Source: Anaeramoeba flamelloides (lineage: Eukaryota; Metamonada; Anaeramoebidae). Taken from it: 64,000 bases of DNA. Under the pieces are notes generated by a model. It had not been told where the DNA came from, did not search any database, and worked only from the letters and a program-made list of their open reading frames with translations. The translations under genes were made by a program, and so were the position numbers. How positions within the stretch are numbered: position 1 is the first letter of the stretch; each line of letters begins with the position of its first letter. The stretch spans positions 1,550,001-1,614,000 of the forward strand of contig JANTQA010000021.1 in the NCBI GenBank assembly GCA_027625915.1. Reading direction: 5' to 3'. Below, piece by piece: positions 12,606-27,500 of this stretch.

Positions 12606-15515
12606 TTGCTATTTTTAATAATATACCCTAACCTACGCCATTAGAGATATATTTTCTTTAATTTTTTACGATCCATTCCATTATTTTTTAGAGATATTTT
12701 TTAAATAATCATTAATTCATTTATTCTTTAATAACAATATACAAAATTGTTTAATATACTTCAGCATTCAAAAAAATAAAAAAGCGGATACCAAGAATAT
12801 AGTATTATTTTGAATTCCATTTTTTTTTTAATTATTTATTTTCTTTTTTTGTGAGTTAAAACAATTTGATTGGATATCAAATATTCCTAAACTTGGAGTT
12901 AGAAATGAAGATAAATAATCATTAAAAAAAAATCTCAACAAAAAAATTGGATTTTTCAATTTAAATGAAAATTTAAACAATTTTCCACTCAATGTGGTTC
13001 AGTTGTAAGGGCGAATTAGATGTGTCTAAAGGTTTTTAAACGGATATTAGAAGAAAAATTTTTTTTTGGAAATTTCTAAATTGAAACCATTTTTTCACAT
13101 TTTTTTTTAAAACCTAATCCATTTACAATTGTTTTTTTTATTCCAAGATTCATAGTAACTTGGTAAAAATGACTGATTTTAAGGTTATTGAAACACGAAA
13201 ATGATTGTTGAAAATTCCTATTGATTTCTATTGGAATTTTATTTGGATCTTAGAATTGAAGATCAAAATGACATTATTGTTTTTCTCAATGTGTAAGAAT
13301 TTTAGTTTTTTGAATTTTTAAGAAAATCTTTTGATTTATTATATTTATCCCAAAAGGATATCAACTATTTCCATTGAGGGATATTATTTTAATTATTTCT
13401 TCTTTTATCTTTCAAGGGTAATTATTAAAATAATGGATATTTAAAATAAAAAGTTGGGAAACTTTGACTTCAAAAAAGTTTAGTTAGTTTGCACATATAA
13501 AAATTATCTAAAAAATCTTTGTTAAAAAGGGCAGGTTTAAATTTTTTTAATATAGACACTAAAAATTGGTATATATCAAGTTTTTTTATGGATTATTATA
13601 TATTTATTACCCAACAATCTCCATGTATAATTTTTTTATCATTTTTTTTTTCAACAAATCTGTTTAATTGATTTTTTTGTAATGTTCTAATTCTTTTCAG
13701 GATAGATTAATTTAAATAAAAGTTTTAACATTTCATTCAAATTTATCATAATAAATAATATATTAACTTCTAACTTGGGATTTAAGGTTTACAATCCATG
13801 AAACCTGAAAATAGATTACTATTTTGTATTAGGTTTGTGTACATGTTGAATTGGTCCTTGGGTAATCAATATTCAACCCAGTATGTTATTATGGCTTGCT
13901 ACAAAATGAATTTTGTTATTTATTTAGTATTTATACAGAAGTGTAAATAAGGAATGTTGTAAAAAAAAATAGAGTTTTTAAACATTCATATTTACTCTAG
14001 TGTAGTTTAAATTGAATCGAAATATATTGGAATAATATGGAAGAAGTTTTTAAAAAATTCAGTTGATGATTTGTATATGTATATGTAATTATGTTAAAAC
14101 AGGTAAGTTTTTGGAATTTATTTTTTTTTAATTAAATCTCAATTGAAGAGTTGAGGAAATTTATAGTTTGAAGTTCATTTATAAAAAAATATGATTTTTT
14201 GGAAGTAAATTGAAATTTTTATTTATACTTGGCTTTATTTGGAGCTTTTCAAAATAATATTTTTTTTTTGGTAATTTAGTAAAAGGCCAATAAAATTTTC
14301 AATTAAAAACCCATAAATCTTAAATTATTATTAAATATCTTTTATTTAATTAGTGATACATTCTCAAATTAGGATTTAAGAAACAAAAATAAATTCATTT
14401 TTTGGCAAATATTAAAAATACTCCAAAGTTGAAGATCGATCAACTTAGAACTAAAATAAAATGACCCCAAACTTAATGCAAGATAATATTTTTTTTTTTT
14501 TTCCAGTTATTGGAATTGTAGGCGTTAACAGTTAATTTTAGACAAGGATAATAATTTTCATTTTTTCTTTGAAATTGCTTTTTGGGTAATGCCGAAACCA
14601 AGAATATTTTTTACTACTTTTTTAACAAATATGAATCCATCTAGATTTATAAGAGAAGTAATAAATTATGAGTAATCATAATTTGTACTTAAATCTGATT
14701 TTTTATACTTATTTTTTCACTCTAACCTAAAACAAGGTTTAATATGAAAAGAAAAATGAAAAATAATATTTACCTTTTGTCATAAGGTGTTACTCTAAAG
14801 TATCTATCGATATTTCAACCAAAATAAAAAACACAAAACATAATAAAACTATTTGATCTGGTCCTTGATTGAATTCGTTTCTTATTTGTTTTTTTTTTTA
14901 AAGTAACTTTTTTTCAAGGGTCTGTTTTTTGTTCAAGTAAAATTTTTCTTTTTAAAATATTGTTGAATTTGTCCCAAAAGTAATCAACTATTATATTGTG
15001 ATTTATTTTGGTCTCATGATATTGTGGCTTTTATCACGATTTTTGATCCTTATTGATTTTTAGAGAATATCACAAAAAATATCAATTTCTTAAATTATCA
15101 ATTATGGTGGTTTTATGCAATATATATATATTTGATAAAAATAATCACGATTTTTGAAACTTTATTGTGAATTAAAATACATAAAATCAAATTCTTGATT
15201 ATATATTTTTTAACAATTTTAAAAAATCATCTTTTTATCAATAAACTTGGAAAAGGATTTAGTTCTATTATTTTTATAAAGGAATAGTTTCACCATATAT
15301 TAACGTTTCAGCGAACAAGAACAGATTCATTTTTTTTTCAAAAGTCAAAAAATGAAATTATTGTATCTCAAAATAAAAAAAAAAACATATAAATATTGAA
15401 TAAAATAAAATATGATTATATAATATTATCTTATTTATGTTATAGAACTTAAAAAAGTATTTTTTTTTTTTTTTTTTTTAATATTAAAAAGAATAATGAA
15501 TATTATTCAGAACAA
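12606..15515. other. Convergent intergenic region between transporter and acyl-CoA synthetase
   Basis: Both neighbours end facing this region, so it is 3' flank on both sides. It includes a telomere-like ACCCTAACCTAC near 12627 and the R4 repeat at 13798-13875. No coding frame is credible. Confidence 0.5.
13798..13875. repeat. Dispersed repeat R4, copy 1
   Basis: About 80 bp starting CATGAAACCTG, with a shared TTGGTCCTT block, matching 61647-61725 in the same orientation. Confidence 0.45.
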
Positions 15516-18500
15516 TCAAGAATTAATAAAATAATGTGAAAAAGATTTAATAAAATTATTTTTCTTTTTTGTTTGTTTTTTTTTTGGTAACATTAATGTT
15601 TCATATTCGTGATATAATTTTTGGAATATATTGTTGTAACGCTTGATAACTGCTGGCCTTTTTGTTTTAAAAGTATCAGTCAATAACCCATTTGAGTTTG
15701 AAAACTGTTTATGTTCAAGATGTATATTTTTAATAAATTCAAAACCTTTGAGATTAGATTTTTTTGCTTTATTATTTAACTCTGCTAATAACTTTTCTTT
15801 GAAATCTTCTTCTTTACATTTTTTTACAGTCTTTTCTTCATCTAATGGATTGATACCATAAATTTCAAAATCTGGAACAACAATAGCAACTAAATAGTTT
15901 TTTAAGCTGGAGCCATTAATAAAAATTTGCGCAATAGATGGAGAGCGTACATATAAATTTTCTAAAAATTCTGGTGCAACATATTCTCCCTGAGATAATT
16001 TAAATATGTTTTTTTTACGATCAATAATACTTAATGTACCATTTGGATTCATTCTTCCAATATCACCAGTTCTGACCCATCCATCGTTTGTAATGGTCTC
16101 TTTTGTCTTTTTTTCCATTTTGAAATATCCTTGAAAAGTAGCTGGCCCTCTAAGTAAAATTTCCCCTTCATTATTGGCACTAAAATAATTTAAATCTTCA
16201 ACATCTACCAACTTTAATTCATTTACAATAGTCAATGGACCAACAAATTCTGAATTAATACAATCTGTATTTGCGAACGCACCTCCCAAGGACTCTGTCA
16301 TTCTATTATAATTATTAAAAAATGTGATTGTGTTGGATTGTATTATTTAAATATATATTATATTTAAGTATCGTATACCACTCTCCTGATTATTATTATT
16401 ATTATTATTAATTATTTATCTTCAAAACTGTTTAAGTTAGCACACCAATAACAAAAAAAAAAAAAATAAATAAATGAAATTGTTAAAATAATGCAAATGC
16501 TGAAACAATAAATTTATCTTCTTTTGATACCAAAAAAATATTTTTTTAAAATATTATGATCTGAATTTCCCAAGCAAAATAAAATTGTTATAGTAAATTC
16601 TAAATAAACACACATTTACTATTTTTAACAATCATGTTTAAGATGCATTTTCTATTTTACTAACGTCACCCTAATATAAAAAAATTTTTTTATTAGCATC
16701 TACAGTCTTGGAACTGCTGTATATAACATTTCTATAACAAACTTTCTGTTTACATGATGGGGTTTCAATATTTTTTGAAAAAAATATTCTTATAGCAGGA
16801 TTATAACATGTTACAAATTTTATAACACATTGTATAACAAAAGATTTATGTTATAATAGTTGTTATTATAGAATTTTATAACATATTAAACATTTGTAAC
16901 ACTTTTACAACACGTTTATAACATTTTATAAAAAATTTTTTTTATTAAGACAAGAGATGTTTTTTTTTTTTTAGTTAATTGACTTTTAATATCCATAAGA
17001 TATATCTAAACTCCATTTTATCTCATTGTTCTTATTATTATTTTTAGTTTGTTATTTTATTTTACTTTATTAATTTTAGATATTTAAATAATACAAATTA
17101 TAACATAATTTAAAAACAAAGCAATGTGGAAAAATTCACTAAATATTCATTAAACATGATATTCGAAAAAGTGAGAAAAACCATTTTGATTTATTTTTTT
17201 ATATTTGATGGATATAATTGAAGTAATACATTTTAATCTTCAAGTTTTGTTTTAAATTCTTGACACCAATCAATAAATCAAACTGAAAAAAGTATCAATT
17301 AATTATATATTTAAAAAATTAATATAATGATTAATATTTTTGGTTAGGTGTATATTGTCTTAATTCTTTCTTTCTTTTTTTTTTTTTTTGATTTTTCGTT
17401 ATTCTTGATAGAAATGATAATAATTTCTTTTTGATAAAAATGAATAATGGTCATTTTATCTTGTTGTTATAATAAAAAGATGTTAATAAAAAAATTATAA
17501 ATTACTCTCAAAAATTTTACAAAATTAAATTCAAGTCATTATAACCTTTAAGTCAATTTTTTTATATTAAATGCATTTTTTATATTCCAGTAACATAAAC
17601 TCTGGAAAAAAAAAAAACAGGAAATATATCTCTTTAATTTGTAATTTTATTGTATTTTGGCATTCCTTCAAAGGTTGTATCTTAAAAGGGAGGCTGGATG
17701 TAAAAGATTTTATAACTATATCAAAAAAAAAATCTTTCGTCACATCATATGTAGTAAAACGCAAGTACAATGTATTTTTTGAAAATTTTATTTTAATCAA
17801 AATAAATACCTAAATTCGATCAAAACACAGTTAATTCAACTCTTGATTCATTATTTGGGTTTAATAGATTTCCACAATCTTTTTCCAAAATTCAAATAAA
17901 TTCAAATATTTTAAAGTATTTTATTATTTTTTAGTTACTCAAATCAAATTAATTTTAAGATCGGGACAAAGGTTCAAATTTTACTTGTTTTTTTTGCGAA
18001 TATAAACAAGAATGTTAAATCGTTTTTTTTAAAAAAAAAATATCATTGGAAATTTTAAATGAAAAAACATAACTGCTTTTTTACGTGTACCTAGTGTAAT
18101 ATAAGTCATGAAAATAAAACAAGTCTAAAACCTAAATGAAAATTAAATTATTCTTTCTTCGAGTTGAGGAATCAAGTTTGTCTTTTTTTGTTATTTTCTA
18201 TAATCAATAAAAGATTAAACCTTACCACAACCAAACATTCACGTTTAAAATTGTTTTTTTTTTCAAGTATATTTGTTATTTTTCAGACTCCATTTGGAAA
18301 TAAGTAATATGAAAAGTAAATTTCAGTCATGAAAATACGTAGCAAATCAAGTACATCTGGTAAAGATTTAATTTTTTAAAGAGAATTTTTTAAAAAAAAG
18401 CAATTAAATACTGTTTTCCGTTACGTGCCAAACAAAATAACATTTTTTGTCTTTTAGAATTTGAAAGTATGAATGAAAGTTTAGAAAAAAAAATCCCTAA

Positions 18501-21500
18501 AAATATATAAATAACTTGGTGAATTTCTTCAAAGTTAAGTATTTCAATATATATATATATATATTTGGTGTAAGTATTATTTGGGTAAAACTCTTATGAT
18601 CCAAAAAAAAAAAAAAAATTGTTTACAAAAACTTTTTTAACCATGTAAAATTCTGATTTCAATGTGTAATATTAATTCAATTCTAAATTAATAGATTTTT
18701 AATTATGTTTTCACAATACGCAAAAATTTTTTCAGTTTATTATCTTTTGGATTTTTTTTTCTTTATTAGTTTATTGACCAACATTTCACTTTCAATTTTT
18801 AATATTCACATGGGATTTTTTTTTATTTTTGATATTTTCAACTGGAAATCAGAAAAAATAAAAAATAATGAAATTGTAACGAAACATACTCATATAATAT
18901 CTATCTATATATATATACAATTTCTTCAAATAAATGAAACAAACACTAAAAATTTAAAATATTTTTTTTCTTATTATTTTTTTTAATAACAAGTAATACT
19001 CATTCACCTTAAAATAATATTATTTTTTTGTTTTTTCATTGTTTTGAAAAGTTTCCAAAATATTACATTTTTTTTTTTACTCATTTGCAATGAACTATCA
19101 TTTGGATTTTAATTAAAGAATTATTAAATTTTAACTAAAGAAAATAGATTTCATATTAAATATTTTGTGGTCAATATAAAATTAGAATTGTCCATTTATT
19201 TATTAAAATAATATTTAATTGGGAATAGAACAATTTTTGAGATAAATATATCGTTCATCGGGATATTATCTATCAATATATTTTTTCCATTTTTTATGTA
19301 CATAATCTCTTCAAATAATAGAAAACCCATCACTGTTTAAAAAAACTATTTTCTTTTCAATAATATTTGTTTAAAAATTGTAAAATAAATAAAGAAAAAA
19401 GAAACAATTGATTTCTTAAAAGGAGTGCAATTATTATGATTTTAAAATATTTTAGAATTCTTTTCGAACAACTATTTTAAAAAAGTGTGTTTTTTTTTTA
19501 TATTAAGAAAATCACTGATTTTAAATTTTTTTATTAAAAAAAAAACTTCTTTTTTAAAATAGCCGTAAACCAAATATTATAAAATAAATTATATTAACCC
19601 ATATTAATGATATATAAGAATACAACAATTTAATGATATGATTGTTAATACTAATCGGATAGATAGTATTTTATTTTAGAAAATAGGTATATTTTGTTGT
19701 ATAATTGAAAAAAAAAAATTATTTCAAAGTTTTTGTCTGAAATTTGATTATTTTTTTTACAACGAATAAATAAAATTTAACCGAAAAATTTTCAAAATGT
19801 TTTTAAAGTACAAGAATTTAAAATATTAATAAAAGACAAAAAAGGAAAAAGAAGAAAAAAAAGAAAAAGCAAATAGAAAAAGAATGAATAATTTACCCAT
19901 AAGCTTTATAAAGATTGGGGCATACAACTACACGAGCAAAATTATAATCAGCAGGGGATAATGGCGCAGAACCAGAGGAAATAAATCGAATATTTGATGC
20001 TATTTTTGCTTTTATCTTATTGAATATTAATTTATCCCAGAGTGAGAAATGTCTTCCTAACCTAAGATCTCTTTTTTTTGCCCAAAAACAAAATTTAAAT
20101 AAATATTTTGCAACTGCTGGTCCACTTTCAATTTTTGCCAAAATTTTATCTTGAAATCGAGATAAAACTCTTGGAACCGAAAGAAAAACAGTTGGATTCA
20201 ATTTATGTAAATCCTTTGGTAAGTTTCTTACACCATCAGAAGAAAATCCACATCTTGCACCTAAACCTATGATCGTGTTTGAAACAAGTTTTTCATAAAC
20301 GTGTGTTAAAGGTAAATAACTCAAATAGGTGTCAGTCTTAAAAAAATTGAAACCCTATTAAAAATTTTGTTTTATTTGTTTTAAAAACAAATGAATTAAA
20401 TAAAAACAAAGATATATATTAATAAGTTTTTTAATAAGAGAATAATTAATAAATTTAAAAAGTGTAATTATAATGACAAACAATTCCTCTATTAATTTTA
20501 TAAAGAAAATAAATAGAAATCAGATAAAAAAATATAATTAAAAAGAAAAATTAAAGTAAATCATTTTAGACTATTTTTAATGTGTTAAAATTGTTTAAAA
20601 AAATTGGAATTATTTTGTATGAAAAATATTAATTTTGAAATAAAAAAAAATCTGGATCATAAATAATAACAATTGATATAAAGGAGAATATTAAAAAAAT
20701 ATAAACTAGTCCCCCATCCGAAGTGTGATATAAAAGAAAAATATTACCTTGTAAAATAAGAAATAGCAATCATATTTTTATGAGTCATCATCACTCCTTT
20801 TGGTAGTCCTGTTGTACCACTTGTGTACATTATCATACATAAATCTTCTGGTTTTGGAATATCTAATAAACTTTCATTGAAGATTTCCTTTCCTATTTCT
20901 ATAACCTCAGACATCCGTAAGAGGGATAGACCATTGTTTTTAAGTTCTTGTATTAATTCTTCATCAAAATCATCATCCATTGATACAATATATTCAAGGT
21001 TCTTGCATTTTTTTTTAAATTCAACAAATTTTTTAAGTTTTGTTTTGTCACATACAATAACTTTTGCTTCTGTTTGGTTTAAAATATGCTCTGTTGAATG
21101 TGGACCAAGTGTATCATATAGCGGGCAATGAACAAATGAATAAGGTGAACAACAATCTTCAGCAATTTTCCCTTTATTAAAAAGCAGATTAATTAACAAT
21201 TAGCAAGATCAAAAAAGAAATTAGTAATGATCTAAACGTTATTAAATGTCTAACCAACAATTTCGGTTATTTTTTATTTTTAATTATTTGGATATACACT
21301 AGTGTAACAACACTGGAAATTAATAAAATTATTCCATTTGTAAAAATAAAAAAAAGGGTAGTGGTTATATTTGAACAATTAATCAATCATATCAATACAT
21401 AAAAGAATATATTCTAATTATGATCAAGTAGAAATATTGTCATTGATTTTGGAAAGACAAATAAAAAAATAACTATCAAATTGAATTAAGGGTACCGTGA

Positions 21501-24500
21501 CCAAAAAAAAAAGTGTACTCATAATAAAAATCCCCGGCTTCAAAATAAAACCCACTTTTTTTTTTTCTTGACCCAATATACTTTAATCGAGATATTTAAA
21601 GTTATGTCTATGAATAAAATCAATTTTGAAGTTTAATTTCTTGATATTTTCTTTAAAAAATTTACATAAAGCAATTGAATTCGAGAAACATTTTATGGAA
21701 ATTTTTGCAGTTTTTTTGAAATTTTTTTTGTATTTTTTGAGGATAAAAAAATTGTTGTTTTTTTTATGAGCAAATTTTTTCTCTATTTGTTGATCAGAAA
21801 AATATAATATTTGTTCATTAATTTTTTAAAAATTTCTTTTTTCATAATAGAACTTTATGACATCAATATCGTATCTAGTTAGGGTTTATTTTCAGCATCT
21901 TTGATCATTTAATTCGATAAACTCCAAGAAGCAGAAATAATGGATATAATGTGTTTAATTTGAATCATGGGTTTGTCAAGTATAACTAGATATTTCAACA
22001 ACCTTGAATACAAAATTCAAAATGAACCCAAAGAATAAAGTATATAGATTCTATTTTTTTGGATCCTACGTGATTTATCAAAAAAAAAGATTTGGATGGA
22101 AAAAGAAATGTATTAGAATACTAGAATTTTGAGAAGCATTCAGATGTTAATCGTATTTATTTTTTTTTTTGAAATAATTTTTTTTTGAAAATCACCTTAC
22201 TCACTGTTTACAATATCAAAAGGAAATAGTGTTATTAGGGTTTAGAAAGGAGCTTGGAAATATCTTTTGATAATTTTTTTTATAGAAAGAATTTTCTTTT
22301 TAATAAAATATCAAAATTTTGAGTATTACACCATTAGTATGAAAAAATAAAATTTCAAAATTCCAAGTCAGACAAAACCATTACTTTAATTAACCTATCA
22401 TCTTTTTATAATAAAGTTTATTCATAATATAACAAACATTTCAGTTCTTAAAAATATGGAGTCTATTGTATTTATTATTGTTAATAATACCACCATTTTT
22501 AAAAGTCTATAGTCTTGAAAAAAATGTTTATTTTGGGGGTGGAAACTTTTAAATGGATCGGGAGGATGAATTTTTGTTTAATTCAACTTTAGGATATTTT
22601 TTGGATTGATAATAGCCAATAGCTTTGAAAACACTCTTATCGTCTAATAAAACTGAAATAGAGAAAAAAAAATGATGATAAATATTGTCGTGTCATTGGT
22701 TTTTTTTTACTTTTTGAAAAAAACCCAAAATTTATTTAATTTTGGGTTTATTACGAAAATTAAAAAATAACCTAACGAAAGTGTCCTCTTTTTTTTTTGC
22801 TTTTTGGAATAAACTGAAAATTTTATGAAATTTTCAGTTTATTTCAAAAATTAAAAAAAAACAAAAGGAAAATCAAAAAAAAAAATATTTTTTTTGTCCA
22901 ATTTAAAAGAACAAATAATTCTTGAATAGTCCAAAATAGCTGATTACCTATTTGAAAGATATTTATCAGATTTAAAATACTTTTAAAATATAATAAAATA
23001 GTTTCTTAACTAGAAGAAAAAATTTTCCTAATTTTTTAGCTATATAATTTAAAAAAAATATTAATAGAACCTGGAAAATGGGATTTTTCAACTTAAATTG
23101 TAAAATATCTTTGAAAAATAATTTTTGATTAAAGATCTTTTATTAAACACAAGTTTTTATTATAATTGATGTTATTAAAAAGTTTAAAATATTCAAATAT
23201 TTAAATGGTTTTTTGAAAAAAATTTTTCATGATAGTGACCTAGGATTTGTTATTCATTTTCATTGATGAGATTTAATTTCCAATTATATTTATTTCTATG
23301 AGAGTTTAAAAAAAATACAAATTTATTCTTTAAGGTCTATCTAATTGTATGCTTTTTGTGGGTTGAAATTCAAGATATTATTGTTAACAATGAATCGGCC
23401 TTGATTAAAATTTTCCGATTCAGTTTTCTGCTGTTTGGAATCATTTTTCAATTTTTGTTAAGAGACGAATGTTTGAGTGGGTTTCTTATCTTTAATGAGC
23501 TGATCACTAAATTAGGAACTTTTTTTTAATTATAAACAAATTTATTATCTCATTTTATATTTTCATTGTTTCTTCATTCGATAATAATTCCTCCCATATT
23601 TGAAATATTCATAACTAAAGAAATAGTTAAAGTGATGTATTATTATAGTTGTTGTTGATTATGAGTTTTGGAGATAAATTTGTTTTGCCTCTCTTTGAAA
23701 ATTTAGTTTCTTTGGATTTTTTATTTGTTAAAAATTAAACTATTTTTCAAAAATTTTGACTCACTTTATAATATTAATGGGGGTTGTTCTGAGGGTTTAT
23801 TTCAGTATTCTTAACAAAAAATATTTTCAAATTTTTAGATCAGAATCATTTTTTCTAATTTTGCAAATTTTAGTGTTGCTTTTTCAAATTTTTAATTTTA
23901 GTTTTGCTTTTTCAAATTTTTTTTCTTTTTCTTTTTCTTTTTTTTTTTTTTTTTTTTTAAAAGATCATGTGGAAAAAAAAAAGAGATCTTCGAAAAGTGA
24001 AACAATCACTAAGAAAATTGGGGCTATGTAATGTCTTTGAAAATGAATTTTTTATTCATCAAAAATCTTGTTGTTCAACTTTTTTTTAGTGAAAGTTTAG
24101 TAATAAAAAATCCGTAATACTTATTTCAAAAATTGTGACTCACTTTTTTTTAGTTTTTGGTTTTATTTTTCATTAATTTTTAAAATACTAGGTTATTTTA
24201 TATTTAGAATGACTTAAAAGTGAATTACAAATCAGATTTAGTTATTAATTGTTCTTGAATAATTAAGGATAATTTTTTTTTTTTTCAATTTATTATTTCA
24301 GGTGGGTCACAATTTTTGAAAAAGAGTTTACTTTTACTTTTTAAAAAGGTTTTTAATTTGACAAATAAAGTTAAAAAGTGAATTTTTGTTAAATAAAATA
24401 ATAAAAATGATTTCTACTGATATGATATTGACTTAATATATAAAAAAGAATTATTTCAGATATCTAAGAATATAAATTATTAGATGTTTTTTGAGATTGG

Positions 24501-27500
24501 CGAATGATATTGTTTTTTACAATAAAACCCCTTTTATTAATATTGTGAAAAACTGATCATTCTGGCATTTTTATTCATATAATTCTAGTTTTTATTTGGG
24601 ATAATAAAATCAAATATAAAATTTTATCAAAATTGGTTAATTAAATAAGAATTTCCAAAAAATTCAAGGTCTTTCCAATGATTTAAAAGTTTGTCAAATC
24701 TAGGAAAATTGAAAAATATAGACACTTTTCAGGATTTTTAAGGAAATTATTCTTGATCAAAAATATTATTCAATTATCAAACAAAAGAAGCCAAAATTAA
24801 AATTTATTTTTTTTTGACTCAACAAGGGCAAGTTCAATGCATTTTGTTTTTAAGTAAACTCTTTTTCAGTCAAAGGTGCCCAGTTTTATTGAAGAAATAG
24901 AATATATTATATGAGTTTAATTCATGTATTCTTTTCAAAATAATTTTTCAAGTTTTAGATTAAAACCATTTTTTCTCATTTAGTAAATTTTTATTTTTGT
25001 TTTTTACTTTATGATTTTCTTTTCTTCCTTTTTTCTTTTTTTTTATTGAAAAAAGTTAATTTGAAAAAAAAAAAAAATGTTAAACAACCCAAATTAACTT
25101 TAAGAAAAGTTATAATTTGTAATTTCTTTTAAAAATTAATTATATTTACTATTAAAAAATCTTATTGTCAACAATTGAAATTTTCCCTAAGAAATTGAGA
25201 AATTTTGCAACAGAAATTTAAATGAAAGGTGGAACAGAAAATTTTTTTATTTTTTATATTTTTTGAAAATTTAAAGTTTGTTCAAGCATTTTGTTTATGA
25301 ATATCAACTTCAATCAAAGTAATTATTTCTATTATTTCTAAACAATCGTATGTTAGTTGATTCTTAAAAAAAACTGAATTTTTCATTTTACACCGTTATT
25401 CTTTGAGTGAAATGGAGTTTATGTTTGTGTCCCTCCCTAAACTCTATAATGCTTTGTAAAGAGGCTGAAGTGGTCTTTTTTTTGTCGAAGTAAAAAAAAA
25501 ATCAATATCAATTTTGGATTTCGATCGATATACTATGTTTTTTCCCAAAAGACAAACTTTTGAAAATATATCTAGATTTTAACATATTTATTGAAACTAC
25601 ATTCTTTGTGGTCAACAAATATGAAGTTCGTCATAAAAGTATTATCTACAGAACATAAAAGTCCGATTGGCCTTAAGCGTGTAGTAAACACAAAAAAATG
25701 TTCTGGTAAATTTAATACCAAATTCAAAAAAAAATTGCTACATATCTTGAAATTTCAAAATTTAAAATATGATACAATTCAAACTCGCTTAATTCTAAAG
25801 CTATTTTCGGAAATGAATTATTTGTTTTTACAAGTTGGATCTATTTTATTTTAATTTTTAAATAGTTCAAAATTCAATTTATTTTTTTAAAGTATATTTT
25901 TGAAAATGTAGGTTTCTTACATATAATAAGATTTCATTCTACAACAACGAAAAATTTTTTTTTAGAAATAATTTGAAAAAGAAAACCATAAAGTTTTAAA
26001 AAAAATAGGTATAAAAAATACACTTAATTTCAAAAAATTACAATAATTATTTTAGAACTTGAAAAAAAAATATAATTTTGTTAATCAGGGGCAGATTTTA
26101 AATCAATCTTTTCTTTTTGATTAACAAAAAAATATGAGAAACAACCAAACTATTAAATTAAAAATGTTAACTTATTTTTTTTTGTAATTTTTTTTTTTGT
26201 AGTTATAGTTTGTTATTAAAAGACAATTTTAATAAATGAGAAAACCAAGGGCAAACATATCGAGGTTTTTTTTTAATTATTGTTTTGAATAGAAAAGTGA
26301 TCGGTTTTTGAAAAAAATTAAAAAAAAAAAATGACATGAGCTTTTCACTAATTAACAAGAATTGAGTCAAATCTGTAATTTTACACTATTCCTTTGAATT
26401 CTGGAAAACCACGATTAACTATTTTTTTAATTTTAGAAAAAAAAAGAAAATTTCAAAAATGAGCTTTTTCAGGATTTAATAAAAATAATAAAAAAATAAA
26501 AACATAGGCACTTGTCGACTCTCGGTGACAGCTCAATAATGTATTACAAGAAAAAAAATAATAAAAAATCAAAATCAATTCCTTATTTACAACTTAATAA
26601 AAATTCCAGTTATCCATCAAGTCTAACAATTCTAAAATTTAGGGGATTCACAAATTTCTTAAACAAAAATTAATATGTAATAAAAAAAAAAAAATTCAAA
26701 TAAATTTCGGACTTTATACCAAAATATTAACTTTTAGAAAAAATAGAAAATATTGATCATTTTTTATATGTAGGCCCTTCCTATTAAAATGATCAATTAA
26801 TTTTTCATTAGTTAAAAGAAATAAATCTTAACGAAATGATTTTAAACAATGTCTGATTATTCGTATTTTTATTAATTAATAATAATAAAATCTTTGATTA
26901 GATAGAAAATTTCTTCAAGGAAGAATTTAACATCTGGGTTTGGATTGGGTGTAATTTATACTTTTCCAGAATAAAATAAAAATCAAAAAAAATAAAGTTT
27001 TTTTAAAAAAAACTTTTCAAAAAGAAATTTATTTGTAAAAATAAATTCGACCAAATAAAATCTTTTGTTCAAGAAAATCAAGAGGTACTCGTACCCTTTT
27101 ACTGATCTTTAAATTTATTTTGATGATCAAATTCATATCAATAAAAAAAAGGTGAAAAATATTGTAATTTTTTGGAACTTGGAGATCAGAATAAGTAAAA
27201 TTTGTTGTACAGAACACTTTATCAAGAAAATATTCAGGTGTATTTTGATCGAATTTAGAGGTCTTTTGAAATTACAACAATTTTTTTTGAGATCTTTTCG
27301 GAATAAAATTTTCAAATGAAAAAATGCCTAGTAAGTTTAATTGTTAAATATTTTATCAAAATGTCTTTTTTCCTTCATTTTAAAACAAAAACCAAGTCCA
27401 TAAAATTAAACTGGTTCTTCGAATTAAAATAGATTTCAAAAGATCAAATAAAACCAAAATTAAAGTATATTCAATTTTACCAAATTTAAGATTTTTTTTA

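Noticed and set aside
18705-18986. 93-codon plus-strand frame inside ACSL intron 3
   Set aside because: Includes a translated TA microsatellite and poly-T; antisense to the host gene and without homology.
25591-25854. 87-codon frame downstream of R1 in duplication copy 2
   Set aside because: The copy-1 counterpart is interrupted and no family is recognised, so it is probably repeat debris.
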